Assembly (NCBI GenBank): GCA_030835345.1
Contig: JAURPH010000003.1
Coordinates: 1-34,123, forward strand
Reading direction: 5' to 3'
Source of the DNA: Thermodesulfobacteriota bacterium
GTDB lineage: Bacteria; Desulfobacterota_D; UBA1144
DNA: 34,123 bases
The stretch's first letter is position 1. Each line of letters starts with the position of its first letter. Of this stretch, positions 7,551 to 16,079 are shown piece after piece. Both the position numbers and the translations under genes were made by a program. Under the pieces are notes generated by a model, which saw only the letters and a program-made list of their open reading frames with translations, was not told where the DNA came from and searched no databases.

Positions 7551-8342
7551 ATGAACAATTTAAATACAAAGTTTCCAAAAAACATATTTTTAATTCTTTC
7601 TTTAATTATACATTTGCTTATTTTTATAAGCGCATTAATCCTAGGTGATATTGGAAAATTTGATAAAGAGCCTCTCAAATATATAGAAATCACTGAAATA
7701 ATTCAAGAACCTAATATTAACAATGAAAAAGCAAAAAGACTTGCTAAAAATAGCCGTAAGACTTTAAAAGAAACCGCTCCCAAAGACGAGATAAATTATT
7801 ATAAAAAACCATCAGCTCAATCAAGCGAATCACAACTTTCGAAAAAAGAAAACAAAAAGAATGATAAAGAAAATGATAAACCCCTTGAAGAGGATGGGTA
7901 TATTGCAAAAAAGAAAAAAGAGGATAAGAAAACAGAGGAATCTATTAGCTCAAAAGAAAACTTTTTTTCTCCGAAAATTACAGACAATAAAGTAAAATTA
8001 AATGAAGAGACTGTTGATTTAGACACTAAAGAATTTAAATACATATCATATTTCTTAAAAATTAAAAGAAAAATTGAATTAGTTTGGTCATATCCCCAAG
8101 AAGCATATAGCAAAGGTTATACTGGTAAAGTTCTAGTCAAAATGTCATTAGATAAAACAGGAAAATTAATTGATGTGAAAATAGTAAAGTCTTCTGGCTA
8201 TAAAATTTTGGATAATGAAGCAACCAAATCGATTATTGAAGCTTCTCCTTATGCACCATTTCCTGAATCATGGGAAGGTTTAGATAGATTAAATATTAGA
8301 GTTAAATTTGCTTATCTGACTGGTAGTTGGCAATTTAGATAA
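7551..8342 (+). CDS. TonB/TolA-type energy-transducing periplasmic protein
   Basis: The 263-residue protein has the classic TonB-family layout. A cytoplasmic N-terminus is followed by one membrane segment at about residues 11-32 (IFLILSLIIHLLIFISALIL). A long Lys/Glu-rich, low-complexity spacer spans about 60-160, where TonB proteins carry a periplasm-spanning linker. The C-terminal domain is TonB-like (about 165-263), with KIELVWSYPQEAYSKGYTGKVLVKMSLDKTG and SSGYKILDNEATKSIIEASPYAPFP. The Pro-Xaa-Ala-Xaa-Xaa-Xaa-Gly pattern and the VKSSGY...LD..A motif are typical of this domain. No exbB, exbD or receptor gene is next to it, so it could serve either TonB-dependent uptake or a TolA-like envelope function. 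It overlaps the end of convergent purM by eight bases. Confidence 0.85.
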   Translation: MNNLNTKFPKNIFLILSLIIHLLIFISALILGDIGKFDKEPLKYIEITEIIQEPNINNEKAKRLAKNSRKTLKETAPKDEINYYKKPSAQSSESQLSKKENKKNDKENDKPLEEDGYIAKKKKEDKKTEESISSKENFFSPKITDNKVKLNEETVDLDTKEFKYISYFLKIKRKIELVWSYPQEAYSKGYTGKVLVKMSLDKTGKLIDVKIVKSSGYKILDNEATKSIIEASPYAPFPESWEGLDRLNIRVKFAYLTGSWQFR

Positions 8343-9348
8343 TTTCAAATCCCTTTTTAGATTTGACTTCACCAATTATATAAAATTTTTCATTTAACTT
8401 TTTAAAAATTTTTTGAATTAAATCAATTTTTGTTTTCTTAACACTTATTACCATTCCTATGCCCATATTAAAGACCCTTGCCATTTCATTATAATTTAAT
8501 GATGATTTTGCCATAATATCTTCAAAAACTGGCCCTATAGGCCACAAATTTTTATTCATTCTTATTCCTAAATTAGAAGGAATCATTCTTGGTATATTTT
8601 CAATCAGGCCACCACCAGTGATATTCGCAATTCCAGTTATGGATCTTGGTTGAGACAATAATTTATGAATTAAACCTGGATATAGCCTTGTAGGTTTCAT
8701 GACAGCATTTAAAAATTTACCTTTAATTTGTGCTTTATTTTTACCGCTATAAACTTTTCTAATTAAAGAGTAACCATTAGAATGAGGACCAGATGATGGA
8801 ATTCCTAATAAAACATCACCTGCTTTAACTTTCTCAGGAGAGATTATTTCTTTTTTGTCTACTAAGCCAACAGAAAATCCTGCCAAGTCAAACTCACCCG
8901 GCTTATACATTCCAGGCATCTCAGCAGTTTCTCCTCCGACTAAAGAACAATTTGAATCTATACAGCCCTTAGCAATTCCCTTAATAACTTTTGAGTGGTA
9001 ATCTGAATTCAATTTTGAAGTTGCAAGATAATCTAAAAAAAATAAGGGTTTTGCTCCTGTGCAAATGAGATCATTGACACACATCGCAACAAGATCAATT
9101 CCTAAACCTTCTATCTTGTTAGTTTCAACACCTAATTGAACTTTTGTCCCAACACCATCAGTACAAGAAACTAAAACTGGGTTAGATATGTTTTTAAGAT
9201 CTAATGAATATAGAGCAGCAAATGAGGTTGTTTTTCCTATTGTGTTAGCAGATAAGGTTTTTTTAACAAAGGGTTGGATTTTTTTTACTAAAAGATTCCC
9301 TTCATCAATATTTACTCCCGATTTTGCATAAGTAATTTTCGTTTTCAT
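8335..9348 (-). CDS. purM: Phosphoribosylformylglycinamidine cyclo-ligase
   Basis: AIR synthetase, fifth step of de novo purine synthesis, converting FGAM and ATP to aminoimidazole ribotide. The 337-residue length fits the family. Motifs are YAKSGVNIDEGN near the N-terminus, VSCTDGVGTKVQLGVETN (about 55-75, ATP/FGAM region), GGETAEMPGMY and GIANITGGGLIENIPRM. I chose the ATG at 9346-9348 because it gives the N-terminus expected for PurM and lies four bases after the stop of the newly found 49-residue gene. A longer TTG form from 9369 would run through that gene. It is the last gene of the act transcript and overlaps convergent tonB-like DNA by eight bases. No other pur gene is nearby; linkage of purM to respiratory genes is probably positional, not functional. 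Confidence 0.95.
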   Translation of the reverse strand: MKTKITYAKSGVNIDEGNLLVKKIQPFVKKTLSANTIGKTTSFAALYSLDLKNISNPVLVSCTDGVGTKVQLGVETNKIEGLGIDLVAMCVNDLICTGAKPLFFLDYLATSKLNSDYHSKVIKGIAKGCIDSNCSLVGGETAEMPGMYKPGEFDLAGFSVGLVDKKEIISPEKVKAGDVLLGIPSSGPHSNGYSLIRKVYSGKNKAQIKGKFLNAVMKPTRLYPGLIHKLLSQPRSITGIANITGGGLIENIPRMIPSNLGIRMNKNLWPIGPVFEDIMAKSSLNYNEMARVFNMGIGMVISVKKTKIDLIQKIFKKLNEKFYIIGEVKSKKGFEII

Positions 9349-9352
9349 TTGG

Positions 9353-9502
9353 TTAGTTAATAATACCAAATAAAATTCTAATTAGCCTAGGAATAAACGG
9401 GCCTAACATTGAAATTGTCACCAACAATGTGATAAAACCAAATACACCTAGAGCGAAACCAATAGTTCCTGCTCTTCCTAAATTATTGCTTTTTTTATCC
9501 AT
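9353..9502 (-). CDS. Small single-span membrane protein next to actF, 49 aa
   Basis: A short frame read by hand: ATG at 9500-9502, TAA at 9353-9355. The protein starts MDKKSNNLGRAGTIGFALGV and ends with IPRLIRILFGIIN. It has a basic N-terminus, a hydrophobic helix at about residues 13-34 and an amphipathic basic tail. Its ATG overlaps the stop of actF by one base (TAATG), so translation is very probably coupled. GGAGGAGAC lies just upstream within the end of actF. It fills the gap between actF and purM almost exactly. The position suggests a small accessory subunit of alternative complex III; some ACIII gene clusters carry such small extra proteins, but I cannot prove homology. It could also be an independent membrane peptide. 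Confidence 0.7.
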   Translation of the reverse strand: MDKKSNNLGRAGTIGFALGVFGFITLLVTISMLGPFIPRLIRILFGIIN

Positions 9503-10731
9503 TAGTGACCGTCTCCTCCTTCAATTTTTTTAATTAAATATTTATCTTTAGTTGTAAATACTGGGAAATAACTAAGAAACTTTGTTACACACAATAGGAA
9601 CATACATAAAAATCCAAATGTAATAAGAACTACTTCAAAACCTATATGGAAATGATTATGCATTATTGACGGATATATAAGCCAAATTTTTTCTAAAAAT
9701 AATCCAAGAAAAGAAATTGTTGCAATAGTTGCAAGAATTGGTTTAGCCAATTTAGTAGTTCTAGGAATTAATGAAACGAATGGGATAACAAACGTACAAG
9801 TTAAAAAAGCCCAAATAAATGTGCTGTATGGCTGTTCAAAGACTCTTGAGCCAACATAGCCCGTTTCCTCAGGCATGTTCGCATACCATATTGGAAGGAA
9901 TTGTGCATAAAGGGTATATAGCCAAAAAACAGATAAGCCAAACATTAATTTCCCACAATCATAAAATTGAATCTCTGTTATTATCTTATGTAACTTAAAT
10001 TTATTTGTAAGCATTTGGGAAATTATAACAGTTAGCATCAATGCAGCTAAAACTGATGCCATAAAATAATAGACCCCAAATAGTGTGCTGTAGAAATGAG
10101 AATCTAATGACATCATGAAATCAAATGCTAGAAAACTCATTGATAAAGCATAGATAAATGCAATTGCTATTGAAAGTTTATAGAGTTTCGAGTCAAAATT
10201 ATTTTCACCTTCATTTAATGGTTTTGATAAGAAAGAAAAGAAACCTTTATAACAGCTTGTACCAGCAACATCTTGTCTGATTGAATTGTATAAATAGTAA
10301 TATATCAATGCATGAAGAATTCCAACGAACAAGAAAGTTCTACCAAAAACAAAAATTTCATTAAGCCAAAGTGATTTTTGAACATAAACAGGTTTTGTTG
10401 TCATGTAAGGAAGAGTATATTCACCAGCAAAATACATAAGAATAATAAATATAAATACTATGGGAATAAAGGATCCAAAGGATTCAAAAATCCTCATTAG
10501 GGGTCTTCCCCAACTTGATTCTGTAATTCTCATTGCTGCAGCAAATAGCACTCCGCCATGGCTTACACCAGCCCAAAAAATAAAATTTAAGTGAAAAGCT
10601 GTCCAGGCTAAATCAGCATGAGAACCAAGTGCATAATAAATAAAAGATGCTATACCAACTAATGCACCAACAATTAAAAAAATTGTAAAAGTTGAAGAAA
10701 AAACTATCTTTTTATTGAGGTCTTCTATCAT
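9502..10731 (-). CDS. actF: Alternative complex III subunit ActF (NrfD-like membrane protein)
   Basis: The 409-residue product is a polytopic membrane protein with about ten hydrophobic segments, homologous in type to NrfD/PsrC subunits. Landmarks are the first helix (FSSTFTIFLIVGALVGIASF), LNFIFWAGVSHGGVLFAAAMRIT, WGRPLMRIFESFGSF, KSLWLNEIFVFGRTFLFVGI and the C-terminal HNHFHIGFEVVLITFGFLCMF. In alternative complex III (quinol:cytochrome c/electron acceptor oxidoreductase), ActC and ActF are the two NrfD-like subunits that face each other in the membrane; which binds quinol cannot be decided here. It follows actE by 14 bases and overlaps the start of the 49-residue gene, so it is translated within the act polycistron. 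The C-terminus (KKIEGGDGH) is short and charged. Confidence 0.92.
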   Translation of the reverse strand: MIEDLNKKIVFSSTFTIFLIVGALVGIASFIYYALGSHADLAWTAFHLNFIFWAGVSHGGVLFAAAMRITESSWGRPLMRIFESFGSFIPIVFIFIILMYFAGEYTLPYMTTKPVYVQKSLWLNEIFVFGRTFLFVGILHALIYYYLYNSIRQDVAGTSCYKGFFSFLSKPLNEGENNFDSKLYKLSIAIAFIYALSMSFLAFDFMMSLDSHFYSTLFGVYYFMASVLAALMLTVIISQMLTNKFKLHKIITEIQFYDCGKLMFGLSVFWLYTLYAQFLPIWYANMPEETGYVGSRVFEQPYSTFIWAFLTCTFVIPFVSLIPRTTKLAKPILATIATISFLGLFLEKIWLIYPSIMHNHFHIGFEVVLITFGFLCMFLLCVTKFLSYFPVFTTKDKYLIKKIEGGDGH

Positions 10732-10745
10732 CCTAAAATTTCTCC

Positions 10746-11246
10746 CTATTTAACTTTTCCTTGTAAATATCTAACATAATAAACTATGTCCCAAGCCTCT
10801 TTCTCATTAATCCTTCCATATGCAGGCATCATGACTTTACCCCCATATCTAATGTAAGCATATATATATCCATCTGTTCGCTTTTGGGTTTGTGCTTGTT
10901 TTAAATTTACAGGATAGAAATAAGCATTTTTTCTTTTATCATTTTTAATAACAGGTCCATATCCATCACCGTCCATACCATGGCAAGCATAGCAGTAAGT
11001 TTGATATAACTCCTTACCTCTAGCAATGGATGCCTTACCATCATTAGGGCCAGTTTGAATTTCTTCATATTCCTCTCTAGTTAATTCTCTATTTTTCTGT
11101 CCTTGTCTTACATTATTTTCTGGGTAATCTCGAGCTTCTTCATAAGGTTTAATACTAGGGTGCTCCCACATATCTGTCGACCAAGGTAATGCGTGAGCAT
11201 TTAATGATAGAGATAAAAGTAAAAATAAAATAATTTTATTCTTCAT
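10746..11246 (-). CDS. actE: Alternative complex III monohaem cytochrome c subunit ActE
   Basis: A periplasmic c-type cytochrome of 166 residues. A signal peptide (residues 1 to about 19, ending NAHA) is followed by an acidic spacer. A single haem site CYACHG is at 85-90 and the probable axial Met lies in the VMMPAYGRI motif further on. It would accept electrons from the Fe-S/haem chain of ACIII and pass them to the terminal acceptor. I place the start at the ATG 11244-11246, four codons inside the longest frame. GGAG lies six bases upstream of it, and the sequence then begins with the short basic region of a signal peptide. The gene start overlaps the end of actD. The signal peptide has no lipobox cysteine, so this ActE would be released or held only by protein contacts. 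Confidence 0.93.
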   Translation of the reverse strand: MKNKIILFLLLSLSLNAHALPWSTDMWEHPSIKPYEEARDYPENNVRQGQKNRELTREEYEEIQTGPNDGKASIARGKELYQTYCYACHGMDGDGYGPVIKNDKRKNAYFYPVNLKQAQTQKRTDGYIYAYIRYGGKVMMPAYGRINEKEAWDIVYYVRYLQGKVK

Positions 11247-11769
11247 TTTTAACTCCATTAATTTGAATCTCTTCAGACCCCATATCTCTTAAGATATTTT
11301 CTACCTGTTCTAACTGGTCCGCTGAACATGAAACTAATATTCCAAATTTATCGTCACTAAATCGTTCATCATATAATTCAGGGGGAGTATCCTTTCTTAG
11401 TCTTGCATTAATCAAAAGACCTAAGAATGTTGAAAGGCCACCTATTAAAATCATACACTCAAAAACAATTATCATATAAGGCGGTAAGGAAACAATAGGT
11501 TTAGCACTTGTAACTATTGGCCAATCCAATGAAGTAAAAATTGTAAAAGCTAAACCAACTAATGCCCCTAAGATAGCACCACAAAATGTAAAGTATTTCA
11601 CCTTGCTAGGCTCTTTACCTGTATCGAGACAGTCTTCAATTTCATGGTTTGGAGCAGGTGAAAAAACTCGTATTTCTTCAAAACCACTAGATCTTAATTT
11701 TTTTACAGAATCTACAAGAAGATCCACATAGGAGTAAATTCCCATTATATGCTGACTGTCTTTATTCAT
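11236..11769 (-). CDS. actD: Alternative complex III subunit ActD (DUF3341 family)
   Basis: The 177-residue protein has the ActD pattern. A cytoplasm-like alpha/beta N-terminal region begins with HIMGIYSYVDLLVDSVKKLR and carries VFSPAPNHEI (about 36-45). Two membrane helices follow at about 61-81 (FCGAILGALVGLAFTIFTSL) and 98-120 (MIIVFECMILIGGLSTFLGL), and a C-terminal region DDKFGILVSCSADQLEQVENI resembles the N-terminal fold. ActD carries no cofactor and is thought to support ActC/ActF in the membrane. Its start overlaps the end of actC by eight bases and its end overlaps actE, consistent with stoichiometric, coupled translation. Confidence 0.9.
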   Translation of the reverse strand: MNKDSQHIMGIYSYVDLLVDSVKKLRSSGFEEIRVFSPAPNHEIEDCLDTGKEPSKVKYFTFCGAILGALVGLAFTIFTSLDWPIVTSAKPIVSLPPYMIIVFECMILIGGLSTFLGLLINARLRKDTPPELYDERFSDDKFGILVSCSADQLEQVENILRDMGSEEIQINGVKNEE

Positions 11770-13117
11770 CAGTTGAACCCTCCTGTTTCTTTTTTGGCAC
11801 TGGAAGTATTTCTTTAATCTCAGCTATAGATAAAGCAGGTAATGTTCTAACAAAAATGAGGAAGAACATAAAGAACCATGCAAAACTTCCTACAGTTATT
11901 CCTAATTCCACCCAAGATGGTTTATAAAGGCCCCAAGAGCCAGGCTCGAATTCTTTTGCAAGTGATATAACAATGATGTTAAACCTTTCAAACCACATAC
12001 CAATGTTAATCAATAAAGAAATAATAAATAAAATCTTTAGATTTTCTCTTATTTTTTTCCACCATAGGAAATGTGGAACAATCCCATTACACACCATCAT
12101 AATCCAATAAAACAATGCATAGTCTCCATTAGCCCTATAAAGAAATTGGTCATATTCATATTTGTTTCCACTATACCAAGCAATAAAAAATTCGGTTAAA
12201 TATGCATAGAAAACAATACTTGATGTCAGAATAATCATTTTAGACATCCCATTAAAGTTTTCCATTGTTATATAATCTTCTAATTTGAAAATACTTCTCA
12301 AGGGGATACAGAGTGTTATAACCATCGCAAGACCAGAAAAAATAGCTCCAGCAACGAAATATGGAGGAAATATAGTTGTATGCCATCCAGGAGTATTTGC
12401 CATAGCAAAATCCCAAGAAACAACACTGTGGACTGATATTACAAGTGGAGTTGCAAAACATGCAAAGTAAAAATATGCTCTAGTATAATGTCCCCATTCC
12501 CAACTGGAACCTTTCCAGCCTAAGGATGCAACTGAATAAAAAGTTTTCTTAACTTTACCAACAACAGTATCTCTAATTGCAGCTATGTCAGGAATCATAC
12601 CAATGAAGAAAAATACCGAACTAATTGTTGCATAAGTGCTGACCGCAAAGACATCCCATAAAAGAGGAGAATCAAAATTCACCCATAAACCCCTTTGGTT
12701 TGGATATGGTAATAACCAATAAAAATTCCATGGTCTACCCAAGTGAATAATTGGAAAAAGGCCTGCAGTAGCAACAGCAAAAACTGTCATAGCTTCAGCT
12801 ATTCTGTATATAGACATTCTGAATCTTGCACGAAATAGAAATAATACTGCAGAAATTAAAGTTCCCGAGTGAGCAATACCGACCCAGAAAACAAAATTAG
12901 TGATATAAACACCCCATAGGACAGGGTGGCTGTAACCGGCTACACCTAAGCCAGTGTAAACCTGATAAATAAAGCAGTAAATACCAAATGCAAGAAACAA
13001 CATGTCAATTGCGAAAATTGTCCACCAACCCCATGAAGGTTTAGTTAGCATGTTCATCACAGTAGTATTTAAATGTGAATATTTCTGTGAAGCTGTCAAA
13101 GAATTAAAATCGCTCAT
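11762..13117 (-). CDS. actC: Alternative complex III subunit ActC (NrfD/PsrC-like)
   Basis: The 451-residue integral membrane protein has about ten predicted helices. Recognisable stretches are WGWWTIFAIDMLFLAFGIYC, YITNFVFWVGIAHSGTLISAVLFLFRARFR, LFPIIHLGRPWNFYWLLPYP, and FAMANTPGWHTTIFPPYFVAGAIFSGLAMV. Histidine and arginine residues in the HSGT and HLGRPW regions occupy places expected near the quinol site in this family. ActC and ActF are the two NrfD-like subunits of ACIII; ActC packs under ActB. It begins two bases after actB (TAG, then ATG), preceded by GGATAG as a weak ribosome binding site. The hydrophilic C-terminus (VPKKKQEGSTDE) overlaps the actD start. Confidence 0.94.
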   Translation of the reverse strand: MSDFNSLTASQKYSHLNTTVMNMLTKPSWGWWTIFAIDMLFLAFGIYCFIYQVYTGLGVAGYSHPVLWGVYITNFVFWVGIAHSGTLISAVLFLFRARFRMSIYRIAEAMTVFAVATAGLFPIIHLGRPWNFYWLLPYPNQRGLWVNFDSPLLWDVFAVSTYATISSVFFFIGMIPDIAAIRDTVVGKVKKTFYSVASLGWKGSSWEWGHYTRAYFYFACFATPLVISVHSVVSWDFAMANTPGWHTTIFPPYFVAGAIFSGLAMVITLCIPLRSIFKLEDYITMENFNGMSKMIILTSSIVFYAYLTEFFIAWYSGNKYEYDQFLYRANGDYALFYWIMMVCNGIVPHFLWWKKIRENLKILFIISLLINIGMWFERFNIIVISLAKEFEPGSWGLYKPSWVELGITVGSFAWFFMFFLIFVRTLPALSIAEIKEILPVPKKKQEGSTDE

Positions 13118-13119
13118 TT

Positions 13120-16065
13120 CTATCCTTTATCCCACTCGATTTTTTTCAAATACGAAATTGATGGTCTAGTATTAAGTTCCTCAAGTAATGCATAAGACCT
13201 CTTGTCTTTTGAAAGTTTAACAACTTCACTCTTTGGATCATTAAGGTCTCCAAATTCGATAGCATCACATGAGCATGCTTGCTGACAAGCAGTCAATACT
13301 TCTCCATCATTTAATTTCCTTTTTTCATCTTTTGCTAAATCTTTTGCCTGTACAATTCTGTGATAACAGAAATTACATTTTTCCATTACACCCTTACTTC
13401 TTACTGTAACATCCGGATTTAATTGAAGATTTAATGGTTCTGGCCACTCATACTTGAACCAATTAAATCTTCTTACTTTATATGAACAGTTGTTTGAACA
13501 ATATCTAGTACCAACACACCTACTGTAGACCATCATATTGATTCCCTCTGGATTATGATAGGTAGCAAAAACAGGACAAACAGGTTCACAAGGTGCATTT
13601 TCACAATGCTGACAAAGCTGAGGAATTATCCTTGTATCAACTCTAACTGTATCTAAAAGTTCATCTTTAATTTCATCTTGGAACCTTTCTAATTTTAACC
13701 ATGACATATGTCGTCCGTTTCCAACTTGCTCTTTTCCTACAACAGGAATATTATTTTCTGCATAACATGCTACAACACAAGCACCACAACCAGTACACTT
13801 ATCTAGGTCAATATTCATTCCCCATTTATGAACAAAATAATCATACTCTCTATACATGTCATATTCTTTGTGCCCGCCATGATGATCATCATGATGATGG
13901 TCATGGTCATCAGTCAGTGCTGATAATGCTATCGTTTGGGCTATATCTCTATTCTCTTGCGAGAAGGAATGTTGAACTTTTACGAATTTTTCAGATTTTC
14001 CAGTTTTAGAAATTGATACTTTAGCTGATGTAAAATCAATTGAGCCGTCATTGCTTGTGACAGGAGATAAGAGATCTAAAGGATTTACACCACGATTAGA
14101 TGCATACCTTCCCATTGCTGTGTGTCCTTGGCCTAAAGAGATTGATACAGTATCAGGTCTAATTGCACTTGTTAAATATGCTTGGGTTTCTATTTTCCCA
14201 AAATCTGATTCAATTTGAATTATATCTCCCTCTTCAATTTCTAATTTATTTGCCAGTTTTGTATTAATCTCAATCCAAGAATCCCAGACAGCTGTAGTTA
14301 ACAAATCAGGTAACTCTTGGAGCCACGAATTGTTAGAACTTCTTCCATCATAAAATCTGTATGAAGGAGTAATATATAAATTTAGTCTCTCTTCAGTAGA
14401 AATTTTTTCAATTTTTATTTTATTATTGGCTATGAATTTTGCTGCAGAATAGTTTGAATTCTTTTTAAACAAACCTCCATCTTTAACAACCTTGTTCCAA
14501 AAAGCTTCAAACGATTCACCACCGCTTAATGCTTTCCAAGAATTTTGTAAATACTCGTAAAAACTTTTCTGATCAATCTTAATATCAGATTTTGAATTAA
14601 TTCTATTAAATAAACCAACTAAAACTTCCTCTGAGGAAAGTCCATCATACAAAGGCTTCATGGCTGGCTGTATGAGCATTAAGTTTCCATTTACTCCTTC
14701 ATAATCTCCCCATTTTTCAAACGGGTGCAAATCTGGGATAACTAAATCACACATTTTAGTGGTTTCATCATCTAAATTTGAAAAACTTACTTTAAAATTA
14801 ATTTTTTCGAAAGCTTCCATAAAACCAAAGGGCTTTGGGACATTGTAGACAGGATTTGCTCCATGAACAATAACTAAATCGACTTCACCATTTTTAGCTT
14901 TTTCTATAAAATCAGTCATTTCTTTGAAATCAGAACAATTAGAGAGAGAGAGGAAATTGTCAAAATCTATTTTATCGGAATTTCCAGTTATCTCATTTAA
15001 TAAATTTATTGCTACTATAGTATCTCTTGAATCTAATCCATCAGATGCAACACCACCACCAATTGCCAATGCAGATTTAGATGAAGCAAAGTCTTTTGCA
15101 ATCTTCGAAATTGAATCTTCAGCTATACCTGTAAGCTCTGATGTCTTTGCTAATGAATAATAGGATAAGTTGTCAAAGATGTTAGGAATTGAATTCCTAT
15201 TTAATTTATTCTGTTTAATATAATTTATTATTCCTAAAACAAGGCTTAAATTTTGATTTGGTGATATTGGTACCCAATCATCAGCCTTAGATCCTGTAAG
15301 AGTTAATTTTGGTTCAACTTGAACGAATTTAGACTTCTTTTTTCCTTTCAAGGAATGCATTTTTGAAAACTTTTTAGAATATTCTGTTGGAGATAACCAA
15401 GTCTCTAAAAAATCTGCACCAAAACTAATTAGATAATCAACATCTTCTATATGATATGTTGGTATTAAAGCTTTACCATAGCTTATTTCATTTGCTTTTC
15501 TTATTGACTCATAAGAGAAAGTTTCAAATTTTATTCTTTTAGCAGATATTTTATTTGCAAAACTATCCAAAAGTCTATCATATGAACCTGTAGTATTATT
15601 AGTAATAATATAAGGATTTTTTGGGTTCTCATTAAGCTTATTAACTAAAATATCTGAAGCTGCTACAAATGTTATAGTTGTTAGATTATTTCTATTATTT
15701 TTAGAAAGTGGTTGTTGTATCCTATCTGGATCGTAAAGAGTTTGTAATGTTGCTTGATCTTCAGCTGATGAGGCACCCTGAGAGATTGGATCAAGACTAT
15801 TTCCCTCAATTTTTATTGCTCTGCCCTCTCTAACTTTAACTACAACTGATGAACCAGCAGGCGAATTAGGAATTGCAGTTGAGTAATAATTGGCTAATCC
15901 TGGGATTACATTTTCTGGAGGAACTGCATAGGACACTAATTTATCTAGCGGTTCTGGTGTGCACCCTGAAGATATAACAGCGGCCCCGCTAATAGCAGTC
16001 AATGCTTTCAGAAAATCTCTTCTGTTTAATGTTCCGTTCTTGTTATTCTTATTATCTGATTCCAT
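13120..16065 (-). CDS. actB: Alternative complex III iron-sulfur subunit ActB
   Basis: A 981-residue fusion of a molybdopterin-oxidoreductase-like domain (about 60-690, without an N-terminal Fe-S motif) with a four-cluster ferredoxin domain (about 740-981), the ActB architecture. The N-terminus has a twin-arginine motif (NRRDFLKAL, residues 14-22) and a lipobox-like ISSGC with Cys35. It is therefore probably exported folded and lipid-anchored at the periplasmic face. Cluster cysteines are seen in CTGCGACVVACYAEN (from about 757), CQHCENAPCEPVCP, CVGTRYCSNNC and CNFCYHRI...CQQACSCDAIEFG; family knowledge gives three [4Fe-4S] and one [3Fe-4S] cluster. An unusual His/Asp-rich run (HDHHHDDHHGGH) lies at 721-732, in the linker just before the ferredoxin part. 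It starts 14 bases after actA, with AGGTG upstream. Confidence 0.95.
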   Translation of the reverse strand: MESDNKNNKNGTLNRRDFLKALTAISGAAVISSGCTPEPLDKLVSYAVPPENVIPGLANYYSTAIPNSPAGSSVVVKVREGRAIKIEGNSLDPISQGASSAEDQATLQTLYDPDRIQQPLSKNNRNNLTTITFVAASDILVNKLNENPKNPYIITNNTTGSYDRLLDSFANKISAKRIKFETFSYESIRKANEISYGKALIPTYHIEDVDYLISFGADFLETWLSPTEYSKKFSKMHSLKGKKKSKFVQVEPKLTLTGSKADDWVPISPNQNLSLVLGIINYIKQNKLNRNSIPNIFDNLSYYSLAKTSELTGIAEDSISKIAKDFASSKSALAIGGGVASDGLDSRDTIVAINLLNEITGNSDKIDFDNFLSLSNCSDFKEMTDFIEKAKNGEVDLVIVHGANPVYNVPKPFGFMEAFEKINFKVSFSNLDDETTKMCDLVIPDLHPFEKWGDYEGVNGNLMLIQPAMKPLYDGLSSEEVLVGLFNRINSKSDIKIDQKSFYEYLQNSWKALSGGESFEAFWNKVVKDGGLFKKNSNYSAAKFIANNKIKIEKISTEERLNLYITPSYRFYDGRSSNNSWLQELPDLLTTAVWDSWIEINTKLANKLEIEEGDIIQIESDFGKIETQAYLTSAIRPDTVSISLGQGHTAMGRYASNRGVNPLDLLSPVTSNDGSIDFTSAKVSISKTGKSEKFVKVQHSFSQENRDIAQTIALSALTDDHDHHHDDHHGGHKEYDMYREYDYFVHKWGMNIDLDKCTGCGACVVACYAENNIPVVGKEQVGNGRHMSWLKLERFQDEIKDELLDTVRVDTRIIPQLCQHCENAPCEPVCPVFATYHNPEGINMMVYSRCVGTRYCSNNCSYKVRRFNWFKYEWPEPLNLQLNPDVTVRSKGVMEKCNFCYHRIVQAKDLAKDEKRKLNDGEVLTACQQACSCDAIEFGDLNDPKSEVVKLSKDKRSYALLEELNTRPSISYLKKIEWDKG

Positions 16066-16079
16066 TTAAAAAACACCTG

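Noticed and set aside
9349-9369. Longer PurM start at TTG 9369
   Set aside because: It would overlap the newly found 49-residue gene and add residues not seen in the family; the ATG at 9348 fits both.
13701-14009. Plus-strand open frame rich in His/Tyr/Gln
   Set aside because: It is the antisense shadow of actB, including the complement of its His-rich run; no ribosome binding site or family motif.
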